Below, one piece after another: positions 58,044 through 64,000 of a stretch of 64,000 bases of DNA. A model generated the notes under the pieces. The model was not told where the DNA came from, did no database searches, and was given only the letters and a program-made list of their open reading frames with translations. Each line of letters starts with the position of its first letter. Position 1 is the stretch's first letter. Source of the DNA: CATOSK01 sp963665735. Lineage in GTDB: Bacteria > Chloroflexota > Dehalococcoidia > Lucifugimonadales > UBA3495. The stretch is from NCBI GenBank assembly GCA_963665735.1, contig OY762444.1, positions 2,480,001 to 2,544,000 on the forward strand, in the 5' to 3' direction. A program made the translations under genes and the position numbers.

Positions 58044-58705
58044 CAGGATGCCCCCGGCCAGGAAGAGGGCCGCCGCCCTCCCGCTTGGGTGAAAAGATTT
58101 CTGACCGGGCCGAAGGAACGTCGGTGGATGAGGCAGGGGCCTAACCGTCGCAGGCGTTCCAGGTGTTCCGGTGTCGGATACCCCTTGTTGCGGGCAAAGC
58201 CGTAGCCGGGGTAGCGGCCCTCGGCGCGTTGCATCCAACGGTCGCGGGCAACCTTGGCGACAATCGAGGCGGCGGCTACGGAATAGCTGAGGCTGTCGCC
58301 CTTGACTACCACCTGGTAGGGGTAGGGGCATCGCTTCAAGGGAATGTAGTCAAAGACAACGTGGTCGGGCTGCAAGGGAAGGCCGGACAGGGCGTTCATC
58401 ATGGCCTGGACGGTGGCGGGCAGGATTCCCAGGGCGTCAATGTCGTCGGCTTCCTGCTGGCCCACGCCCACCGCTACGGCGTTGGCCTTGATTAACTCCA
58501 GGGCGCGTTCCCGCTGGCGGGGGGAGAGTTTCTTGCTGTCGTTGACGTATTGGAGCCAGGATTCCGCGCCGGAAAGTTCGGCGGGTAGGATTACCGCCGC
58601 CGCGAATACCGGGCCGGCCAGCGGCCCCCGGCCGGCTTCGTCCACGCCGGCCACCAACCGGCGTCCGTCCAGGTGGGCGGCCCGTTCCAAGTCAAGGCCG
58701 GGCAT
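58043..58705 (-). CDS. rnhB: Ribonuclease HII
   Basis: This 220-residue protein has VAGVDEAGRGPLAGPVFAAA (Asp and Glu of the active site), YVNDSKKLSPRQRE, VVFDYIPL and KGDSLSYSVAAASIVAKVAR, the complete RNase HII core with four acidic residues. It cleaves the RNA strand of RNA-DNA hybrids and misinserted ribonucleotides. The C-terminal tail (GGRRPSSWPGAS) is not conserved. It is translationally coupled to yraN. Confidence 0.94.
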   Translation of the reverse strand: MPGLDLERAAHLDGRRLVAGVDEAGRGPLAGPVFAAAVILPAELSGAESWLQYVNDSKKLSPRQRERALELIKANAVAVGVGQQEADDIDALGILPATVQAMMNALSGLPLQPDHVVFDYIPLKRCPYPYQVVVKGDSLSYSVAAASIVAKVARDRWMQRAEGRYPGYGFARNKGYPTPEHLERLRRLGPCLIHRRSFGPVRNLFTQAGGRRPSSWPGAS

Positions 58706-58750
58706 GGTGGTTCAGGGGGCACCCCCTCCCTAGCCCTCCCCCTCGCAGGG

Positions 58751-58935
58751 GGAGGGGATTATTCGTTGGCCCTCTTCCGTATGCGGAGGGGATTATTCGT
58801 TGGCCCTCTCCCGTCTGCGGAGGGGATTATTCGTTGGCCCTCTTCCGTCTGCGGAGGGGATTATTCGTTGGCCCTCTTCCGTCTGCGGAGGGGATTATTC
58901 GGTGGCCCTCTCCCGTCTGAGGAAGGGATTATTCA
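58751..58935. repeat. 34-bp tandem repeat (about five units)
   Basis: Units start at 58751, 58785, 58819, 58853 and 58887. They share GGAGGGGATTATTCGTTGGC and CCTCTTCCGTCTGC with one or two differences each. The first unit is continuous with an R3 module at about 58718-58758, so the array looks like an expansion of R3. The last unit runs into the end of mnmA (GGATTATTCAACGG). Confidence 0.9.
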
Positions 58936-60086
58936 ACGGCGCCGTCGCTGATTATTCCGCCGCCTAGGACGGTATCGCCCTGGTAGAAGACGGCGGCCTG
59001 GCCGGGAGTGATGGCCCGCTGGGGCTGGTCGAACCGGACTATCGCGGTCTGGCCATCGGGGTAGAGAGTCGCCGCCGCTTCCTGGAACTTGTACCGGATT
59101 TTGACGCCGACGGGAACCGGGCCGTCGGGGACAGCGCCGGCAACGTAATTGACCCGGGACACGGGAAACTCCGCCCGGTAAAGGTCGGACTCGGCGCCGA
59201 TGACTACCGTGTTGGTTTCCGGTTCCAGCCGCACCACGTAGCGGGGCGGGCCGCCGGAAAGTCCCAGGCCGCGCCGCTGGCCCACGGTAAACATTTCGAT
59301 ACCGTCATGGCCGCCCAGGTCATTGCCCCCGGTGTCCACCATCCGGCCCGGCTTTTCGTCAACCCGTTCTCGCAGAAACGCCTTGTAGTCGCCGAAAGGT
59401 ATAAAGCAAATATCCTGACTGTCGGGCTTTTGGGCGTTGGGGAAATTGGCGTCAAGGGCGAATTGGCGGATTTCGGACTTGGAGTAGGCGCCCACCGGCA
59501 TCAGGGTATGGGCCAATTCCTCCTGTCCCATGCCGTAGAGGACATAAGACTGGTCTTTGTCGGCGTCCAGGCCCTTTTTGAGAGACCAACCGCATCGGGC
59601 AACGCTTGGGGCGACGTTATCACCGCCGGCGGATTCCGTTGCCGGTTCGCGCTCGATGCGGGCGTAGTGTCCGGTCGCCACCCGGTCAGCGCCCAGCAGC
59701 CGGGCGCGGTGGGCCAGGAAGTTGAACTTAATCTTGTCGTTGCAGGCGATACACGGGTGGGGCGTGCGGCCCTGCTGGTACTCGGCGCAGAAGTAGTCAA
59801 TGACAAATTCCTGGAACTTGTCCTGGACGTTCATCACGTAGTGGGGAATGTTGAGGCGGTGACAAACCATGCGGGCGTCTTCCACGTCGTCCACGGTGCA
59901 GCAGCCGCGGTAGTAGTCGGGAAGGTCGGCGTGGTCGAGGCTGTAAAGTTTCATGGTGACGCCCACGACATCGTAGCCCTGCCGTTGCAGCAGCAGGGCC
60001 GCCACCGATGAATCAACTCCGCCGCTCATGGCGACGACTACTCTTTCAGCCAAAACTTTCACCCTACGAATAAAGCGCCTTGCCAA
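58929..60086 (-). CDS. mnmA: tRNA-specific 2-thiouridylase MnmA
   Basis: This 385-residue protein has the PP-loop VVVAMSGGVDSSVAALLLQR (about 16-35), GVTMKLYSLD, CIACNDKIKF (catalytic Cys) and SQDICFIPFGDYKAFL (second Cys). It adds sulfur at U34 of tRNA Lys, Glu and Gln, using sulfur from a cysteine desulfurase, such as the NifS-type enzyme at 25120. A 14-residue loop (ATESAGGDNVAPS) is inserted after GHYARIEREP. The last codons abut the 34-bp repeat array. The exact start is uncertain; an internal start a few codons later is possible. Confidence 0.94.
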   Translation of the reverse strand: MARRFIRRVKVLAERVVVAMSGGVDSSVAALLLQRQGYDVVGVTMKLYSLDHADLPDYYRGCCTVDDVEDARMVCHRLNIPHYVMNVQDKFQEFVIDYFCAEYQQGRTPHPCIACNDKIKFNFLAHRARLLGADRVATGHYARIEREPATESAGGDNVAPSVARCGWSLKKGLDADKDQSYVLYGMGQEELAHTLMPVGAYSKSEIRQFALDANFPNAQKPDSQDICFIPFGDYKAFLRERVDEKPGRMVDTGGNDLGGHDGIEMFTVGQRRGLGLSGGPPRYVVRLEPETNTVVIGAESDLYRAEFPVSRVNYVAGAVPDGPVPVGVKIRYKFQEAAATLYPDGQTAIVRFDQPQRAITPGQAAVFYQGDTVLGGGIISDGAVE

Positions 60087-60269
60087 GTTACGTTAGCATA
60101 GGGGCATGGGCGGGGGCAAGGTTGATTCTGGGGATGTGACGATGTTGTTGCTGGCGGGGTAGGGGCGCACGGCCGTGCGCCCCTACGTTGTTGGCGCTGG
60201 CCGGGCGGATTTACGGGTCTTTCGCTGCTACTACCCGGAGTTGCCGCGTTAACGGTAGCGCGTCCGCAG
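60087..60269. repeat. Gap with R2 palindrome
   Basis: A full R2 copy lies at about 60159-60186. The flanking sequence shows no gene. It lies between the livM stop and the mnmA start, both on the minus strand. Confidence 0.65.
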
Positions 60270-61283
60270 TCAGCTCTCTTCCGGGGCGGTTTCCGGCGGG
60301 GGACGGGCGGCGGCGGGGGTTGTCCGCCTTTCTTCGCCCAGGATACCGCCGGGGCGCAGCAGGATTACCCCCACAATCAGGACGCCTATCATCAACAACC
60401 GGAAGTTGGGGTCGGCGAAGAACCCCGGCAAGAACTGGGTTCCCGACCAGATTCCCCAGACGATAAAGGCCCCCAGAATGGCCCCCAGGTTGTTGCCCGA
60501 GCCTCCTACCATCAGCATGGCCCAGATAACGAAGGTTGCCAGCAGCGGGTCAAAGGTCAGGGGCGCGACGAACCGGAAATGGTGGGCGAACAAGGCCCCG
60601 CCGACTCCCATAATCACCGCTCCCAGGATGAACGCCTGCAACTTGAACCGGAAAACGTCCTTGCCGCAGGCTTCCGTGGCGATTTCGTCCTCCCGCACCG
60701 CCCGCAGCACCCGCCCCCAGGGAGACTTGGCCGCCCGTTCCACCGCCAGAAACATCGCCCCCAGGACAACCAGCGTCACCACCAGATAAAGGTAGTCGTA
60801 GTTTTCCGGCGACACCCAATCGCCGAGGAACTTGGGTATGCGGTACAACCCCTTGGAGCCGTTGGCGGCCCATTTTTCGTTGAGGAAGAAGAGCCGCACC
60901 GTTTCGGCGATTCCCAGCGTCGCAATCGCCAGGTAGTCGTCCCTCAACCGCAGCGTGATGTAGCCGATAACCAGGGCGATAACTCCGCAGACCACCGCCG
61001 CGCTGCCCAGGCCCAGGAAAAACCACAGGTCAATTCCCAGGTCGAGAAACCCCTTCTCGGCCCAGTTGCCCCCGAAACGGAAGTCCTCGAACAGCGCCGG
61101 GTCCGGCGGCGCGGTGGTCAGCAGGGCCGTGGTGTAGGCGCCCAGGGCGAAAAAACCGGCGATGCCGATGTTGAAAAGGCCGGTGAAGCCCCAATGGACG
61201 TTCAGCCCCAGGGCAAACACGGCGTAAATGCCGGCCATAATGATGAAACCGACCAGGTAATCGGCGATGCCGGCTAGTTCCAT
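60270..61283 (-). CDS. livM: Branched-chain amino acid-type ABC permease LivM
   Basis: This 337-residue permease has LNVHWGFTGLFNIGIAGFFA, ALVIGYITLRLRDDYLAIAT and LRAVREDEIATEACGKDVFR, the LivM features, and about nine membrane spans. It pairs with LivH upstream (13-bp gap). A hydrophilic insertion (DPALFEDFRFGGNWAEKG) precedes the fourth span. The cytoplasmic C-terminus is Pro/Ala-rich. The ATPases for this permease are probably LivG and LivF at 44-45.5 kb. Confidence 0.9.
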   Translation of the reverse strand: MELAGIADYLVGFIIMAGIYAVFALGLNVHWGFTGLFNIGIAGFFALGAYTTALLTTAPPDPALFEDFRFGGNWAEKGFLDLGIDLWFFLGLGSAAVVCGVIALVIGYITLRLRDDYLAIATLGIAETVRLFFLNEKWAANGSKGLYRIPKFLGDWVSPENYDYLYLVVTLVVLGAMFLAVERAAKSPWGRVLRAVREDEIATEACGKDVFRFKLQAFILGAVIMGVGGALFAHHFRFVAPLTFDPLLATFVIWAMLMVGGSGNNLGAILGAFIVWGIWSGTQFLPGFFADPNFRLLMIGVLIVGVILLRPGGILGEERRTTPAAARPPPETAPEES

Positions 61284-61296
61284 GTCGCCTCAGTCC

Positions 61297-62322
61297 TCAA
61301 CTCTGCGGCCCCCCGAAAATCCCGCGGGGCCGCACCAGCAGCATGGCTACCAGAATGGCGAAGGATACCGCCGGTTTGTAGCTGGGGTTAATCCATTGCG
61401 TCGAAACTTCCGACGTCACGCCGATAATGAAGGCCCCAACCAACGCGCCGTAGGGGTTGCCGATGCCGCCCAGGATAACGGCGGCGAACAGCGGCAGCAG
61501 AAACTTCCAGCCCATGATGGGCAGCAGGTGGGCCTGGAATATCGCCAACAGCACCCCCGCCGTGGCCGCCAGGGACGCCCCCATCGCCCAAGTCCACCAG
61601 ATTACCCGCTGGGTGGCGATGCCGCTGACCAAGGCCAGGTCGGGGTTGTCCGCCGTGGCGCGCATCGCCTTGCCCATGCGGGTGTAGGTCAGCACGAAAT
61701 AGACCGCCGCCACCAGAATCACCGTGACAATGGCGATGAAAATGGCATCCGGCGGTATCCGCACGTCCATCGGCAGGTGAAAGACCTGCTTGGACTCCCG
61801 CGGGAAGTGGTGGGTGTCGCCGCCCCAAATGACTTGCACCAGCCCCCGCAGGGCGATAGCCACGCCCAAAGACGCCATAGCCAGCACCACGGTGTTGACG
61901 CCCCGCTGCCGCAAGCGCCGGTATATTCCCAAGTCCAGCAGGACGGCCCCGGCGGCTACGACGACCGCCGCCAGCAGCCCCGCCACCAGCAGGGGATAGC
62001 CGAAGGTGAACGGCCCGATAGCGCCGCTCTCGATTCCCAGCCGGCCCAGAACTCCGCCAACTATGAACAAGGCGACATAGGCCCCCATTGTCATGTAGTC
62101 GCCGTGGGCGACGTTGGCGAAATTCAGGATTCCGTAAATGAGGGTGAGGCCCACGGCCCCCAAAGCGATGATGGCCCCCAGGAAAACGCCGTTGACCACC
62201 AACCCCATCTTGACGAAGGGAAGGAACCCGACGGCGGCAGCCACCACCACGATGGCAAGGGTAGTATGCCCCGGCGTCCACGCCAGGCTGATACGCCGCC
62301 CCATGTCTCGGATGTTGGTCAT
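61297..62322 (-). CDS. livH: Branched-chain amino acid-type ABC permease LivH
   Basis: This 341-residue permease has LTLIYGILNFANVAHGDYMT, VLAMASLGVAIALRGLVQVI, MGKAMRATADNPDLALVSGI and FAAVILGGIGNPYGALVGAF, the typical LivH features, with about eight spans. A loop of about 30 residues (FPRESKQVFHLPMDVRIPPD) lies between spans. It starts the livHM transcript on the minus strand; no binding protein precedes it within the window. Confidence 0.9.
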   Translation of the reverse strand: MTNIRDMGRRISLAWTPGHTTLAIVVVAAAVGFLPFVKMGLVVNGVFLGAIIALGAVGLTLIYGILNFANVAHGDYMTMGAYVALFIVGGVLGRLGIESGAIGPFTFGYPLLVAGLLAAVVVAAGAVLLDLGIYRRLRQRGVNTVVLAMASLGVAIALRGLVQVIWGGDTHHFPRESKQVFHLPMDVRIPPDAIFIAIVTVILVAAVYFVLTYTRMGKAMRATADNPDLALVSGIATQRVIWWTWAMGASLAATAGVLLAIFQAHLLPIMGWKFLLPLFAAVILGGIGNPYGALVGAFIIGVTSEVSTQWINPSYKPAVSFAILVAMLLVRPRGIFGGPQS

Positions 62323-62489
62323 GTAGTTATCGTGGCTGCCGCAACCAAAGCGAGAAGTCTCCCCTTAGCTTTGCCCAAGATGCTACCAGATACAGCAGGC
62401 CAACGGAAGGATAGCGCAGTCCATTGGCATCGTTTTTCAATTGTTATTCCATAACCCAAGTATGTAATTCTGAGCAAAGCGAAGAATCC
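62323..62489. repeat. Gap upstream of livH ending in a split R4 repeat
   Basis: R4 (inverted, ATTCTGAGCAAAGCGAAGAATC) lies at 62467-62488 and stops at the left end of the IS remnant. Its continuation (AGAATCAAAATG) resumes after the remnant at 63075. No gene is seen. Confidence 0.65.
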
Positions 62490-63074
62490 AGGGCGTGTTG
62501 ACACTAAGTTGTCGGAAAAAGGCGTCATGGACGCAGGCCAAGGTCACGTACCCCAGGTACATCCAGTCCAGCTTGTCGTACCGGGTGAAGACCCGCCGGC
62601 AGCCCTTCAACCGCCGGATTAACCGCTCCACCATGTTCCGCTGGGCGTACAGCTCCCGGCGGTACTCCCACCGGACTTTCCGATGACGCCGGGGCGGTAC
62701 TGTCGGAATGTAGCCCAACTCCTCGGCCAATTGCCGGGTAGCGTTCCCCTCATAGGCCCGGCCCATGACCAGGTTCCACCAATGCCAGCGTTGGTAGATG
62801 GTATTCCATTTGTCCTCGCCTTCCGGCAACCCCCGCCACTTGCAGCCGTTCTCCGTCAGGTAGAGAACGATGTTCAGAACTTACAGGTTGCTGAAGCGCA
62901 CATTGCCCCGATGTTTGGGAAAGAGATGCCCTATTCGCTGGTATTGCTCCTCGGTAATTTCCATACATCCACCTCCCTGCCCGGCTCTCTTGTCCCGCTA
63001 TCTTACTACCCCCCAATTACCCCTTGCCTGGCCCATCTTTACCCGATTCCACCCCTTTTGTGTCAACACGCCCT
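62490..63074 (-). mobile_element. Internally deleted IS5-family element
   Basis: Perfect 15-bp terminal inverted repeats (AGGGCGTGTTGACAC at 62490-62504, its complement at 63060-63074) bound 585 bp. Inside, the minus strand encodes the ends of an IS5-family transposase. The element interrupts an R4 repeat, so R4 was there first. An AGAATC word lies on both sides (62483 and 63075). The size is well below intact members (about 800-900 bp), because the middle of the transposase is missing. Confidence 0.8.
62505..62961 (-). pseudogene. IS5-family transposase, deleted and interrupted
   Basis: The frame starts MEITEEQYQRIGHLFPKHRG near 62961, has an in-frame TAA where relatives have Gln (after VRFSNL), and continues VLNIVLYLTENGCKWRGLPE, then KWNTIYQRWHWW. 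Next it jumps to GRAYEGNATRQLAEELG, the region after the DD pair of the DDE catalytic set. It ends with RNMVERLIRRLKGCRRVFTR and ACVHDAFF, the last catalytic Glu part. About 80-100 residues with the two catalytic Asp are deleted. It cannot be active, but the ends could be moved by an intact relative. Confidence 0.8.
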
Positions 63075-63156
63075 AGAATCAAAATGAGTCGGCAGAGAAT
63101 TGGCTTGTCTCTGGCTCTATGGACCTGCTCCGCGTTTCGAGCCGCCGGAGCGGGTT

Positions 63157-63693
63157 TTATCCGTCTCGGTCGGGGATGCCGCCCAACCCCGCCCCGTCGG
63201 GGGGCGGCCTGCTCCTCCTGTCCGGGTTGTTCCCAGCCTCTTCCTCCATCCGGGCCAGGAGCGCGGCCCGGGGGATGATGACTCTCCGTCTGACGGCTTC
63301 ATCGACTGTTTCATCCAACCCCCACCGGCGCCGGCGGGGTAGGTCCGTCCGGGAGGACTGCTGCACCCTTATCTGAACCCCTTCCCGCGTCAGCCTCATC
63401 TCCCCGCAGTTGACGCAGACCCTCACCCCTCTGATTCCCCGTACCTCGAACATTCCCGGCAGGTCCGCGTGGGGACACTCCAGGGGTTCTTTCCATCCGG
63501 CGGCCACGGCGTTGGCCCCCGGCGCCGGCCAGTGGATGCTGTCCAAGGCCCGTTCCAGCCGGTGGGCGGCCTCCCGCCAGTCGCCGTAGCGTCCTCGGGC
63601 CAGCTCCGCCCGCCGGTCCCGGGCGTTCTGCAATGCCGTGCCCTCGTAGAGGTGGGCCGGGTGGATGCAGAAGGGGCGGCTGCGCCGCGGGGG
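63157..63693 (-). pseudogene. HNH-endonuclease-like gene remnant
   Basis: The minus-strand frame open from 63693 reads RPFCIHPAHLYEGTALQNAR and on to GRYGDWREAAHRL. The pattern C-x-x-P-x-H-L-x-x-G-T-x-x-x-N-x-x-D is the C-terminal half of HNH homing endonucleases. There is no good start codon. The expected preceding part (SDNPR, compare CDNPxC) lies in another frame, so the gene is broken. Downstream there is a zinc-ribbon-like ECPH, then CVNCGEMRL, unusual for this family. It is probably a decayed mobile-element gene. Confidence 0.45.
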
Positions 63694-63821
63694 TTATCCG
63701 AGGGACGCTCGACATCCGCCGGCTGCCGGGGTGGTACTGGCCCACGTGGTCCAGCCAGTAATCCCGCTCCCTTTTCCAGTTTCTCTTCTCGATTTTTCGT
63801 TCCTCCTACGCCCGCAAAAGA

Positions 63822-64000
63822 ATGGCCCGGCCCTTTCGTGCGATTCTTGGGGGCATGGACAACGTGGCCATCGTCATCAACCTGGCGACGTGGGTGTTCG
63901 CCGCCGTCGGGTTCGCCGTTGCCGCCATATTCATCGTCAACGCCGGGCACCTGTTCATCAGCAGCCAGGGCGATCCCCAGCGGGTGGCCCAGGCCCGTCA
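63822..64000 (+). CDS. T4SS-pilin-like small membrane protein, cut by the window edge
   Basis: From the ATG at 63822 an open frame runs past the window end. It has MARPFRAILGGMDNVAIVIN, one membrane span (WVFAAVGFAVAAIFIV), then NAGHLFISSQGDPQRVAQAR. The hydrophobic span followed by G-x-L-F-I-x-S-x-G-D-P-x-x-V-x-x-A-R resembles VirB2/TrbC or T4SS-pilin family proteins of conjugative elements. An ATG at 63855 is an alternative start. If right, the sequence beyond 64 kb may carry transfer genes. Confidence 0.5.
   Translation, partial: MARPFRAILGGMDNVAIVINLATWVFAAVGFAVAAIFIVNAGHLFISSQGDPQRVAQAR

Overview
The window is high-GC bacterial chromosome. Its gene content resembles a free-living or host-associated member of the Chloroflexota, probably Dehalococcoidia or SAR202-like. 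That placement is an inference from two luciferase-family flavin oxidoreductases, a MEP-pathway dxs, DUF1800/DUF1501 genes, a bifunctional PGI/PMI, lipoprotein-type solute-binding proteins, and gaps packed with short palindromic repeats. No rRNA or other strong taxonomic marker is present. One tRNA, Ala(TGC), is present. I see no CRISPR array and no intact mobile element.

Layout. 0-6.7 kb: frameshifted 5' end of pyruvate kinase, a limonene-monooxygenase-like LLM protein, a long gene-free stretch with structured repeats, PGI/PMI and a YvcK/CofD-like protein. 6.7-10.6 kb: cassette 1, DUF1800-DUF1501-NHL propeller. 11-13.4 kb: a small membrane protein, a mog-like gene and a putative nuclease/cold-shock fusion. 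13.7-18 kb: heterodimeric ABC exporter and a Rieske protein. 18-26 kb: alpha/beta hydrolase, two tandem coiled-coil proteins, acyl-CoA dehydrogenase, a PaREP1/HEPN-like protein, a B12/radical-SAM-like protein without its cysteine motif, an SDR, a DinB-like protein and a cysteine desulfurase. 26-34 kb: aminopeptidase C followed by an oligopeptide ABC importer, which suggests peptide uptake and hydrolysis. 34-35 kb: dCTP-deaminase-like protein. 35.8-39.6 kb: cassette 2, a paralogous copy of DUF1800-DUF1501-NHL. 40-45.6 kb: lactonase-type propeller, secreted or anchored nuclease, LLM protein and livGF. 45.6-52.9 kb: tRNA-Ala, a membrane protein, a nucleoside deoxyribosyltransferase, an MFS/UMF1 protein, dxs and two retropepsin-like proteins. 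53-57.5 kb: a zinc-type ABC importer whose binding protein carries a large beta-propeller-like insertion. 57.6-62.3 kb: yraN, rnhB, mnmA and livMH. 62.4-64 kb: an IS5-family remnant, a decayed HNH endonuclease and the start of a T4SS-pilin-like protein, possibly the edge of an integrated element.

The best candidates for something new are: (1) the zinc-binding protein at 54850-57195, where about 390 residues of probable propeller, resembling the separate zinc chaperone AztD, sit inside the His-rich loop, with three copies of an ATACnnnGTAT palindrome upstream; (2) the duplicated three-gene DUF1800-DUF1501-NHL cassette; (3) palindromic intergenic repeats that have entered reading frames of three conserved enzymes without breaking them; (4) a radical-SAM relative that has lost its cluster-binding cysteines.

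Most gaps longer than 150 bp hold mosaics of about eight short repeat families, listed below by gap. R1 is an ATTCCGGC...GCCGGAAT palindrome. R2 is a GCGCACGGCCGTGCGC palindrome. R2b is a GCGGGTTTGAAACCCGC palindrome. R3 is CACCCTAACCCTCCCCC plus AGGGGGAGGGG. R4 is GATTCTTCGCTNNGCTCAGAA. R5 is ACCCTGAACGAAGTGAAGGG. R6 is GGTTCGACAGGCTCACCA. R7 is GCAGGCAGGAATGCCTGC.
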